Source of the DNA: a bacterium
GTDB taxonomy: Bacteria; Bacillota; Clostridia; Christensenellales; Aristaeellaceae
Length of the DNA stretch: 51,086 bases
Assembly (NCBI GenBank): GCA_029009515.1
Contig: JAQXJZ010000138.1
Coordinates: 1 to 51,086 of the forward strand
Direction of reading: 5' to 3'
This document shows positions 1-7,348 of the stretch, piece by piece; position 1 is the first letter of the stretch; the number at the start of each line of letters is the position of its first letter. The notes beneath the pieces were generated by a model. That model had not been told where the DNA came from, ran no database searches, and was given only the letters and a program-made list of their open reading frames with translations. A program made the translations under genes and the position numbers.

Positions 1-672
1 GATCTTGTACATCATGGCTTCCATCTCAGCAAAGCTCATCACGCCGGTCACCACGTCGGAGCGGATCATGAAGGGCGGGATGCAGTAGGTGAAGCCGCGG
101 TCGATCATGAAATCGCGGGCGTAGGAGATGACGGCGGAGTGCAGGCGCGCGATATCGCCCATCAGATAGTAGAAGCCGTTGCCGGCCACGCGGCGGGCGG
201 AATCCAGATCGATGCCGTTGAATCGCTCCATGATATCGGTGTGATAGGGCACTTCGAACTCCGGCACGACGGGCTCGCCGTACTTCTGGATTTCAACGTT
301 CTCGCTGTCGTCCTTGCCGATCGGCACAGAAGGATCGATGATGTTGGGAATCTTCATCATGATCTGCTTGATCTTTTCGGCCAGCTCGGCTTCCTTGGCT
401 TCGCACTCGGCCAGACGGGCAGACTGCTCGTTGACCTGCTGCTTCACAGCCTCGGCTTCTTCCTTCTGACCCTTGGCCATCAGGCCGCCGATCTGCTTGG
501 ACAGCTTGTTGCGGTTGGCGCGCAGGGTATCAGCCTCGAGGATGTAGGCGCGGTTCTCGGCGTCCAGGGCGATCACTTCATCCACCATGGGCAGCTTGTG
601 ATCCTGGAACTTGTTGCGGATGTTCTGACGAACAACGTCCGGATTCTCACGAAGGAATTTGATATCAATCAT
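1..672 (-). CDS. serS: Seryl-tRNA synthetase, N-terminal part (runs off the window)
   Basis: Charges tRNA-Ser with serine in the cytoplasm. The 224 visible residues begin MIDIKFLREN, the usual SerRS opening. They continue through the long antiparallel coiled-coil arm (about residues 30-105, rich in K, E, Q and A) that grips the tRNA-Ser variable arm. The start of the class II catalytic domain follows, and the gene is cut by the window edge after MYKI. The start ATG at 672 is supported by homology and by a GAGGT-type site just upstream. The gene sits alone behind a T-box leader (700-990), so its expression should respond to uncharged tRNA-Ser. Identification is firm; the C-terminal catalytic motifs 2 and 3 lie outside the window. 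Confidence 0.96.
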   Translation of the reverse strand, partial: MIDIKFLRENPDVVRQNIRNKFQDHKLPMVDEVIALDAENRAYILEADTLRANRNKLSKQIGGLMAKGQKEEAEAVKQQVNEQSARLAECEAKEAELAEKIKQIMMKIPNIIDPSVPIGKDDSENVEIQKYGEPVVPEFEVPYHTDIMERFNGIDLDSARRVAGNGFYYLMGDIARLHSAVISYARDFMIDRGFTYCIPPFMIRSDVVTGVMSFAEMEAMMYKI

Positions 673-699
673 GTTTGTTTACCTCGCTTTTCTAAGCAG

Positions 700-990
700 A
701 ATTTCAAAAAAACAAAAAAGCCCTCGCGTCCCCAAAGGACGGAGCAGCTCCGTGGTACCACCTTTTTTCGCAGCCCCAAAAGGACTGCCTCTTTGCGCTG
801 TAACGTGCGCGCACGGCAGAGCTGACAGACCTTGCTGTTTCACCCTGCGCCCTCCCAGGCGACCTTCCGCTCTCCGCTTGTGCCGGATCATCTTTCAGCC
901 GGTGGATGATCCTCTCTTGGGCAGCGGGGAAGCGTACTCCTCCTGTTCGACGGGCGATACATCACAGGGCCGCCTGAACCTTCAAGCAGC
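700..990 (-). promoter_or_regulatory. T-box leader of serS
   Basis: Read on the minus strand, this 5' leader has the features of a tRNA-sensing T-box riboswitch. There is a Stem I region with GGAGTACGC and the AAGAGAGG motif near 905-940. The T-box core GGTGGTACCACGG lies near 749-762. A GC-rich terminator hairpin ends in a T-run (complement of the A-run at 705-719) shortly before the serS start. The bases GGTCGCC near 858-864 could present a TCG serine specifier at 860-862; this is inference from alignment by eye. The position in front of serS makes tRNA-Ser the expected ligand. Start and end are approximate. Confidence 0.85.
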
Positions 991-1012
991 CCTGTGATAT
1001 TCGGAATGCTGA

Positions 1013-1204
1013 TTAGGCATTCTCCTTCTCGGTCATATCGATGACCTGAACGCCGTTGTAATAGCCGCAGTTCTTGCAAACGCGGTGGGCCAGCTTCTTT
1101 TCGTGGCACTGGGGGCACTCGACGATGCCGGGCAGCTCCAGCTTCCAGTTGGCGCGACGCTTACGGCCACGGGCCTTGGACACTTTTCCCTTGGGAAGAG
1201 CCAT
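1013..1204 (-). CDS. rpmF: 50S ribosomal protein L32
   Basis: Small basic protein of the large ribosomal subunit, 63 residues, normal for the family. It opens [18 protein letters not shown], the typical L32 start. It carries two CxxC pairs (C30/C33 and C43/C46) that form the zinc ribbon of the zinc-binding version of L32. An AGGAGG site lies 6 bases before the ATG. It follows yceD, as in many bacteria, but has its own consensus promoter (1394-1422) and a leader of about 185 bases. serS lies downstream behind its T-box. Confidence 0.97.
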   Translation of the reverse strand: MALPKGKVSKARGRKRRANWKLELPGIVECPQCHEKKLAHRVCKNCGYYNGVQVIDMTEKENA

Positions 1205-1393
1205 GGTTACACCTCCTCATTCCTGTTACCCGGATAGCCGGGCTTCAAAAATCGTCCGCTTGCGCGAACCTGATTCCGGGGAGAACTGTAGCAAACGTGC
1301 TGCATGTGCAACCGCTTTCCGCATCTGTCCCGGCCAGCTAGCAAATGGATTGCTCTGATCAATCACCATGTCTACATGGCGTGACCAATTTGT

Positions 1394-1422
1394 ATTATAT
1401 GATGAGCCTGTCCCTTTGTCAA
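1394..1422 (-). promoter_or_regulatory. Consensus sigma-A promoter for rpmF, with long leader
   Basis: On the minus strand TTGACA (1417-1422), a 17-base spacer and TATAAT (1394-1399) form a perfect housekeeping promoter. Transcription should start near 1387, leaving a leader of about 180 bases before rpmF. The leader (1205-1387) has no ORF that I can support. It contains small inverted repeats such as CCATGTAGACATGG and GCCCGGCTATCCGGGT. The promoter lies in the gap after yceD, so rpmF can be made independently of the pta-ackA-yceD transcript. Confidence 0.8.
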
Positions 1423-1459
1423 GCCTTTTTTCGCGTTTGTAACGCTACATTCAGCATTT

Positions 1460-1984
1460 TTACTGCTGATTGTCGCTGGAGCCGTCCAGCAGATCTGCCA
1501 GACCTTCAAAAGGACGGTACGTACCCTGCGCTTCGCCGCCCTCTTCCTCGGCCCACACGGTCTCCTGCTCGTTCCACGCGGTCAGTCCTGCGCCGCTGGT
1601 GCACTGATGATCGCACTGGAAGCGCATGGGCATGTTGAGCAGAACCAGGGTGAGGGTCATGTGGTCAAGCGGCAGCTGTTTGCCTTCGTAACGGAAGCAG
1701 CCGTCCTCTTCTTCATCCGCATCCTTGCGGAAGGTTTCCTGAAAGCTCACCTTCACAGGCGCGCCGGCTTCCTCCAGGCAAAGCGCGCAGGGCGCGTAAG
1801 CCGTGGTTTCCAGTTCGCCCTTCAGGGTCACCACATCCTCCAGCACGGAGTAGGTGCCCTGCATTTCCACAGGAGCAAAGCGCACGGTATCGCCGTTGAC
1901 ATCCTGTGGGGCAAGCTCTACAGTCGTTTCAAAGGGGAAGTCCTCCATCGGGCGTACAAATGCCTTGGTGACGTCCAGAATCAT
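1460..1984 (-). CDS. yceD: YceD family protein (DUF177)
   Basis: 174-residue YceD/DUF177 protein. The family is widely found next to rpmF and is linked to 23S rRNA/ribosome assembly in bacteria and plants; its biochemical activity is not settled. The sequence has the paired cysteines of many Firmicute members (CALC at 66-69 and CDHQC at 124-128), which look like a metal site. An acidic segment lies at about 88-95. An AGGAGG-like site precedes the ATG. It sits 78 bases after ackA and 255 bases before rpmF, all on the same strand, so read-through from pta-ackA is likely. Confidence 0.88.
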   Translation of the reverse strand: MILDVTKAFVRPMEDFPFETTVELAPQDVNGDTVRFAPVEMQGTYSVLEDVVTLKGELETTAYAPCALCLEEAGAPVKVSFQETFRKDADEEEDGCFRYEGKQLPLDHMTLTLVLLNMPMRFQCDHQCTSGAGLTAWNEQETVWAEEEGGEAQGTYRPFEGLADLLDGSSDNQQ

Positions 1985-2062
1985 GGCGTGTTCCTCCTCG
2001 ATAAAGGCAGGTTCGGCGCGGATGCATCACACCCGCGCCGAATGCCTGATGACAATGGTTGA

Positions 2063-3271
2063 TTATTCGATGGGCTGACCGGTCACGATGCACAGGGTAT
2101 CGCGGGCAATGACGATCTCCTCATCGGTGGGGATGACGACGATCTTGACCTTGCTGTCATCAGCAGAGATGACGGATTCCTTGCGGTTGCCTTCGATGTT
2201 CTTCTGGGGATCCAGCTTGGCGCCCAAGAACTCGAAGTCCTTCATGACGGATTCACGCAGCTCGGCGCCGTTTTCGCCGATGCCGGCAGTGAAGACAATC
2301 ACGTCCACGCCGCCCATAGCAGCCGCGTAGGAGCCGATGTACTTCTTGATGCCGTAGTGCAGCATGTCGCGGGCCAGCGCAGCGCGCTCGTGGCCTTCAT
2401 CAGCAGCCTTGTCGATGTCGCGCATGTCGGAGGACAGGCCGGAGATGCCCAGCAGGCCGGACTTCTTGTTGCACATGTTCAGCACTTCGTCCACGGTCAT
2501 GCCCTCGTTGTTGGCGATGAACTGCACAACAGCGGGATCCATGCTGCCGGAACGGGTACCCATGACCACACCCTCCAGAGGCGTGATGCCCATGCTGGTA
2601 TCCACGCACTTGCCGTTCTTCACAGCGGCCATGGAGGAGCCGTTGCCCAGGTGGCAGGTGATGACCTTGGTATTGTTGCGATCCAGGCCCAGGAATTCGC
2701 AGGCGCGCTTGCTCACATAGCGGTGGCTGGTGCCGTGGAAGCCGTAGCGGCGCACGTGCAGGCGCTCATAGTACTCGTAGGGCACGCCGTACATGTAGGC
2801 CTTGGCGGGCATGGTCTGATGGAAAGCGGTGTCGAACACAGCCACGTTGGGCACGCCGGGCATAACGGCTTCGCAGGCTTCGATGCCCATGAGGTTGGCG
2901 GGGTTGTGCAGGGGGCCCAGAGGAATGTTGGCGCGGATGGCGTCCTTGACTTCCTCGGTGATCAGCATGGAAGCGGTGAAGGCTTCGCCGCCGTGCAGCA
3001 CGCGGTGACCCACAGCGCCGATGTCGCTCATGTCCTTCACGGCGCCCTTCTCGGCGTCGGTCAGGGCCTTGATCATCAGGGAGCAGGCTTCGGTGTGGTT
3101 AGCGATGGGCTGCTCAAACACCAGCTGTTCGCCATTGACCTTCTGGGTCAGCTTGCTGCCTTCGATGCCGATGCGCTCGACCAGGCCCTTGGCCATGATC
3201 TTCTCGCCTTCCATATCAACCAGCTGGTACTTCAGAGAGGAAGAACCGGCGTTCACGATCAGAATTTTCAT
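2063..3271 (-). CDS. ackA: Acetate kinase
   Basis: Converts acetyl phosphate and ADP to acetate and ATP, the substrate-level phosphorylation step of acetate fermentation. The 402 residues match the family length. Visible signatures are NAGSSSLKY at residues 6-14, HRVLHGGEA around 88, VFDTAFHQTMP, GFHGTSHRYV and the GIGENG segment near the C-terminus. AAGGAG lies 9 bases before the ATG. It follows pta by 38 bases, forming the classic pta-ackA operon, with yceD next. No sign of damage. Confidence 0.98.
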   Translation of the reverse strand: MKILIVNAGSSSLKYQLVDMEGEKIMAKGLVERIGIEGSKLTQKVNGEQLVFEQPIANHTEACSLMIKALTDAEKGAVKDMSDIGAVGHRVLHGGEAFTASMLITEEVKDAIRANIPLGPLHNPANLMGIEACEAVMPGVPNVAVFDTAFHQTMPAKAYMYGVPYEYYERLHVRRYGFHGTSHRYVSKRACEFLGLDRNNTKVITCHLGNGSSMAAVKNGKCVDTSMGITPLEGVVMGTRSGSMDPAVVQFIANNEGMTVDEVLNMCNKKSGLLGISGLSSDMRDIDKAADEGHERAALARDMLHYGIKKYIGSYAAAMGGVDVIVFTAGIGENGAELRESVMKDFEFLGAKLDPQKNIEGNRKESVISADDSKVKIVVIPTDEEIVIARDTLCIVTGQPIE

Positions 3272-3309
3272 GGGGATACACTCCTTAAAAATATGATAGC
3301 TTTGGAAAA

Positions 3310-4305
3310 TTACTGGGCCTTAACAGCAGTAATCGCAACGACGCTCACGATGTCTTCCACAGAGCAGCCGCGGCTCAGGTCGCTGACGGGCATGGCCAGA
3401 CCCTGGATGATGGGGCCGATGGCCTCGGCGCCGGCCAGACGCTGCACCAGCTTGTAGCCGATGTTGCCAGCCTGCAGGTCGGGGAAGATGAGGGTGTTGG
3501 CATGACCGGCCACGGTGGAGCCGGGGGACTTGAGCTGACCAACGCTCTCGACCAGCGCGGCGTCAGCCTGCAGCTCGCCGTCCAGCTTGAGGTCGGGGGC
3601 CAGTTCCTTGGCCATGGCGGTGGCTTCCTGCACCTTGGTCACGTTGTCGTGCTTGGCGCTGCCCTTGGTGGAGAAGGAAAGCATGGCCACGCGGGGATCG
3701 AGGTCCACCAGCTGCTTGCCGCTCTCGGCGCTGGCGATGGCGATGGCAGCCAGTTCTTCGGCGGTGGGATTGGGAATGACGGCACAGTCGCCGAACACCA
3801 TCACGCCGTTGTCGCCCCACTTCTGGTCAGGCAGCTCCATGATGAAGCAGCTGGAAACGACCTTAATGCCAGGGGCGGTCTTGATGATCTGCAGGGCAGG
3901 ACGGAGAACATTGCCGGTGGAGTTGATGGCGCCGGCCACCATGCCGTCGGCGTCGCCGGCCTTGAGCATGAGGGTGCCGTAGTACAGGGTGTTCTTGGAG
4001 GCCAGCTCCTGAGCCTGCTCGATGGTCATGCCCTTGGCCTTGCGCAGTTCAAAAAGCAGCTCGGCATACGCAGCGGTCTTTTCGCTGGTGGCAGGATCGA
4101 TGACGGCAACGCCGGTCAGGTCGGTATTGGTCTCGGCGGCAACCTTGGCCACTTCTTCAGCATTGCCGATCAGGGTGACCTTGGCAACGCCTTCAGCCAG
4201 GATCTTGGCAGCGGCCTGTACAGTGCGGGGCTCAGTGCCCTCGGGCAGCACGATGTGCTTTACATTCGCTTTGGCTTTGGCTTTGATTTTGTCGATGGCG
4301 GACAT
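3310..4305 (-). CDS. pta: Phosphate acetyltransferase
   Basis: Transfers acetyl from acetyl-CoA to phosphate to give acetyl phosphate, which feeds AckA. At 331 residues it is the short, single-domain form typical of Firmicutes, without the DRTGG/regulatory domains of enterobacterial Pta. Signatures include VLPEGTEPRT near residue 20, KAGDADGMVAGA near 117-128, SFSTKGSA around 210, and the C-terminal GHANTLIFPDL and NIGYKLVQRL. GGGAGG lies 8 bases before the ATG. It is the first gene of pta-ackA-yceD and is transcribed divergently from tmcAL; the shared 137-base gap holds a palindrome (4322-4339). Confidence 0.98.
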   Translation of the reverse strand: MSAIDKIKAKAKANVKHIVLPEGTEPRTVQAAAKILAEGVAKVTLIGNAEEVAKVAAETNTDLTGVAVIDPATSEKTAAYAELLFELRKAKGMTIEQAQELASKNTLYYGTLMLKAGDADGMVAGAINSTGNVLRPALQIIKTAPGIKVVSSCFIMELPDQKWGDNGVMVFGDCAVIPNPTAEELAAIAIASAESGKQLVDLDPRVAMLSFSTKGSAKHDNVTKVQEATAMAKELAPDLKLDGELQADAALVESVGQLKSPGSTVAGHANTLIFPDLQAGNIGYKLVQRLAGAEAIGPIIQGLAMPVSDLSRGCSVEDIVSVVAITAVKAQ

Positions 4306-4321
4306 GTTCTTTTCCTCCCTT

Positions 4322-4339
4322 ATGTGTTACAATACACAT
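4322..4339. promoter_or_regulatory. Palindrome in the pta leader, possible CRP/FNR-family operator
   Basis: ATGTGT-TACAAT-ACACAT is a perfect inverted repeat with a 6-base spacer, 17 bases upstream of the pta start. The half-site spacing resembles the TGTGA-N6-TCACA layout bound by CRP/FNR-family regulators. A TATACT -10-like box for pta lies farther upstream near 4368-4373 on the minus strand. If bound, a regulator here would act as a block just downstream of that promoter. The site is seen; its function is inferred. Confidence 0.4.
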
Positions 4340-4442
4340 GCGTGTATGCGGAATCCAACCCATACAGTATACATCTTTTTATCATCAAATGGAAGGGGGA
4401 AGCCCAAAAAAGCGCTTTTTTCAGCGCTTGAGGGGCAAATGT

Positions 4443-5630
4443 ATGCATCCGGTGGTCGGTATCATCTGTGAATACGACCCCTTTCACAGGGGACATGCGC
4501 ACCAGTTTGCGCTCATCCGCCAAAAGCTGCCTGAAGCGCGCATCGTGTGCCTGATGAGCGGGTGCTTCACACAGCGCGGCATGCCTGCGGTGCACACGCC
4601 GCGCACAAGGGCAGAGGCTGCGCTGAAGGCAGGCGCCGATCTGGTGCTGGAGATGCCCTGCGCCTTTTCCGTGCGCGATGCGGAGCATTTTGCTTTGGGC
4701 GGCGTGGAGATCCTCACCAGGCTCGGGTTTGTCACGCACCTGTCCTTCGGCGCGGAGGACGACACTGCTTTATTGGAAGAAGCCGCAGCGCTGCTGGAAT
4801 CCCCCACCCCCGCCTTCACCGATGCGCTGAAGGAAGCGCTTGACGCAGGCGGAAGCTTTGCCGCTGGGCAGGGACAGGCGCTTGGCAGGGTACTGGGCGA
4901 TGAGGAGCGCTTCAGCCGCCCCAACAACATCCTTGCGCTGTGCTATCTTCGCGCCATAAAGCGCCTGCACAGCCCGCTCATTCCCCTGCCGGTCATCCGC
5001 AGAGGCGATTACCACGCGGCGGAGCTTTCCAGAAACGAATGGCCATCCGCCAGCGCCATTAGAAAAGCGTTCCTTGCAGGAGAAACCGCCTCCGCCGACG
5101 AAGCATGCGGATACGCCCTGCCGCGCTCCCCCGTCTGCGCGCCCGATGCGCTGGACAGGCTGCTTCTGTGGAAGCTGCGCACCGCCTCCGCCGATGCGCT
5201 CTCGCTTTTGCCGGACTGCACAGAGGGGCTGGAAAACCGGCTGAAAAGCTGCGCCGCACAAGCATCCACGCGCGAAGAGCTGCTGAGCCTGCTCAAAACG
5301 CGCCGCTATGCGCATACGCGCTTGAGCCGCCTGTGCACCCACGCGCTTCTGGACATGGACGCGGCGTTCCTGAAAGCAAACGCCCATCCATCCTATGTGC
5401 GCCTGCTGGGCTTCCGGCGCGGCGGGCTGACGGCCCTGCTCCGGCAAAGCGGCATTCCGGTCATCTCCAAGGCGGCGGATGCCGATGCGTCCGATCTGCT
5501 GCTTGCCCTCGATCTGCGCGCCTATGAGCTGTGGGCGCTGGGCGCAGGCCTTCCGTCCGGACTGATGTACACGCAGGGCGTTGCCGTCCTGTCAACCAAT
5601 CATATAGCAATGGAGGAAATCCCCCGATGA
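4443..5630 (+). CDS. tmcAL: tRNA(Met) cytidine acetate ligase (TmcAL/YlbM family)
   Basis: Predicted to make N4-acetylcytidine at the wobble position of elongator tRNA-Met using acetate and ATP, as shown for Bacillus TmcAL. The N-terminus VVGIICEYDPFHRGHAHQF contains the HRGH nucleotidyltransferase signature. The family segments MSGCFTQRG, ADLVLEMP and SFGAE follow, and a longer helical C-terminal part brings it to 395 residues. I chose ATG 4443 because GAGGGG sits 7 bases upstream and homology starts there, although the frame is open farther back. It overlaps the next gene by ATGA. Its neighbour across the divergent gap is pta-ackA, which produces acetate, the substrate; whether this matters is unknown. 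Confidence 0.92.
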   Translation: MHPVVGIICEYDPFHRGHAHQFALIRQKLPEARIVCLMSGCFTQRGMPAVHTPRTRAEAALKAGADLVLEMPCAFSVRDAEHFALGGVEILTRLGFVTHLSFGAEDDTALLEEAAALLESPTPAFTDALKEALDAGGSFAAGQGQALGRVLGDEERFSRPNNILALCYLRAIKRLHSPLIPLPVIRRGDYHAAELSRNEWPSASAIRKAFLAGETASADEACGYALPRSPVCAPDALDRLLLWKLRTASADALSLLPDCTEGLENRLKSCAAQASTREELLSLLKTRRYAHTRLSRLCTHALLDMDAAFLKANAHPSYVRLLGFRRGGLTALLRQSGIPVISKAADADASDLLLALDLRAYELWALGAGLPSGLMYTQGVAVLSTNHIAMEEIPR

Positions 5631-7348
5631 AAACCCTTCTCAGACATGTGAAACCCTACATCAAGGAATGCATCCTTGCGCCGCTGTTCAAGCTGCTGGA
5701 GGCCATCCTGGAGCTGCTGGTGCCGCTGATTATGGCGGCTATCATCGACGGCGGCATTCTCAAGGGCGATACCGGCTACGTGCTCAGAATGGGCGGCGTG
5801 CTGGTGGGCCTTGGCCTGCTGGGCTTTGTGGCGGCCATTACGGCGCAGTTCTTTGCGGCGCGCGCAGCCGTGGGCGTGGCGGCGGATTACAAGAGCGCGC
5901 TGTTCAAGCATATCCAGACGCTGAGCTATACGGAGCTTGATACCATTGGCACGCCCACGCTCGTCAACCGGCTCACCACCGACATGAACCAGGTGCAGAC
6001 CGGCGTGAACATGACGCTGCGCCTGCTGCTGCGGTCCCCCTTCGTGGTGTTCGGCGCGATGATCATGGCCTTTACCGTGGACGTGAAAGCCGCGCTGATC
6101 TTTGTGGCGCTCATTCCCCTGCTGGGGCTGGTGGTGGCCGGCATCATGAAGCTCACCCTTCCGCGCCACAAGCAGGTGCAGGGTCAGCTGGACAAGGTGC
6201 TCCTTCGCACCCGTGAAAACCTGACCGGCGTGCGCGTGCTGCGCGCCTTCCAGCGTCAGGATGACGAAACTGCTGCTTTTGAGCAGGAGACAGAGGAGTT
6301 GTGCCGCATGCAGCAGCGTGTGGGCCGTCTGACTGCGCTCACCAATCCGCTCACCTATGTGCTGGTCAACGGTGCGCTGGCGGTGCTCATTTACACCGGC
6401 GCCGTACAGGTGCAGGTGGGCATCCTCACCACGGGTGCCGTTGTTGCGCTGGTCAACTACCTGTCCCAGATTCTCGTTGAACTGGTGAAGCTGGCCAACC
6501 TGATCGTCACCATCTCCAAGGCCATCGCCAGCGCCGGCCGCATCGAGAGCATGATGAAGATCACCTCCTCCATGAAGGAGGCTGCCAAGCCCGCAAAAAC
6601 TGCCGAAACCGGCGAGCATGTTCGCTTCGACAACGTATCCACCCGCTATCAGGGCGCTGGTGATGATTCCCTCACCGGCATTTCCTTCACCGCCCTGCGC
6701 GGCCAGACCATCGGCGTCATCGGCGGCACCGGCAGCGGCAAGACCACGCTGGTCAACCTCATCCCCCGCTTCTACGATGCCAGCGCCGGACGGGTGCTGG
6801 TAAACGGCGTGGATGTGAAGGAGCAGAGCACCGAGGAGCTGCGCAGCCGCATTGCGGTGGTGCCGCAGAAGGCGGTCTTGTTCAAGGGCACCATCCGCGA
6901 AAACCTGCGCTGGGGCAACCAGAACGCCACGGATGAAGAGCTGTGGCAGGCGCTGGAGATTGCCCAGGCAGCCGAGATTGTGCGAGGCAAGCAGGATGGT
7001 CTGGACGAAATGGTGGCGCAGAATGGCCGCAACCTTTCCGGCGGTCAGCGCCAGCGCCTCACCATCGCCCGCGCGCTGGTCAAGAAGCCCGATATCCTCA
7101 TTCTGGACGACAGCGCCTCCGCGCTGGACTACGCCACCGACGCGGCGCTTCGCAAGGCGCTGCGCAGCCTGAACGGCACGCTGTTCATCGTGTCCCAGCG
7201 CGCCAGCTCCATCCGTCATGCCGATCTCATCCTCGTTCTGGACGACGGCGAGCTGGCCGGCAGCGGTACGCACGACGAGCTGATGCGCAGCTGCCCCGTC
7301 TATCAGGAAATCTACTATTCTCAGTATCCGAAGGAGGCCGCACAATGA
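5627..7348 (+). CDS. ABC exporter half-transporter, degenerate-site subunit
   Basis: 573-residue fusion of a six-helix transmembrane domain (about residues 1-310) and a nucleotide-binding domain (about 335-570). The NBD has Walker A GGTGSGKTT and signature LSGGQ. The Walker B region reads ILILDDSASALD, with Asp in place of the catalytic Glu, and the H-loop reads VSQRAS, with Gln in place of His. These are the marks of the non-catalytic partner in heterodimeric exporters such as TM287/288 or BmrCD. It overlaps tmcAL and the next gene by ATGA at both ends, so translation is probably coupled. The substrate (drug, lipid or peptide) cannot be read from the sequence. Confidence 0.93.
   Translation: MKTLLRHVKPYIKECILAPLFKLLEAILELLVPLIMAAIIDGGILKGDTGYVLRMGGVLVGLGLLGFVAAITAQFFAARAAVGVAADYKSALFKHIQTLSYTELDTIGTPTLVNRLTTDMNQVQTGVNMTLRLLLRSPFVVFGAMIMAFTVDVKAALIFVALIPLLGLVVAGIMKLTLPRHKQVQGQLDKVLLRTRENLTGVRVLRAFQRQDDETAAFEQETEELCRMQQRVGRLTALTNPLTYVLVNGALAVLIYTGAVQVQVGILTTGAVVALVNYLSQILVELVKLANLIVTISKAIASAGRIESMMKITSSMKEAAKPAKTAETGEHVRFDNVSTRYQGAGDDSLTGISFTALRGQTIGVIGGTGSGKTTLVNLIPRFYDASAGRVLVNGVDVKEQSTEELRSRIAVVPQKAVLFKGTIRENLRWGNQNATDEELWQALEIAQAAEIVRGKQDGLDEMVAQNGRNLSGGQRQRLTIARALVKKPDILILDDSASALDYATDAALRKALRSLNGTLFIVSQRASSIRHADLILVLDDGELAGSGTHDELMRSCPVYQEIYYSQYPKEAAQ

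Noticed and set aside
139..825. 228-codon plus-strand frame over serS and its leader
   Set aside because: Antisense to serS and the T-box; no family features.
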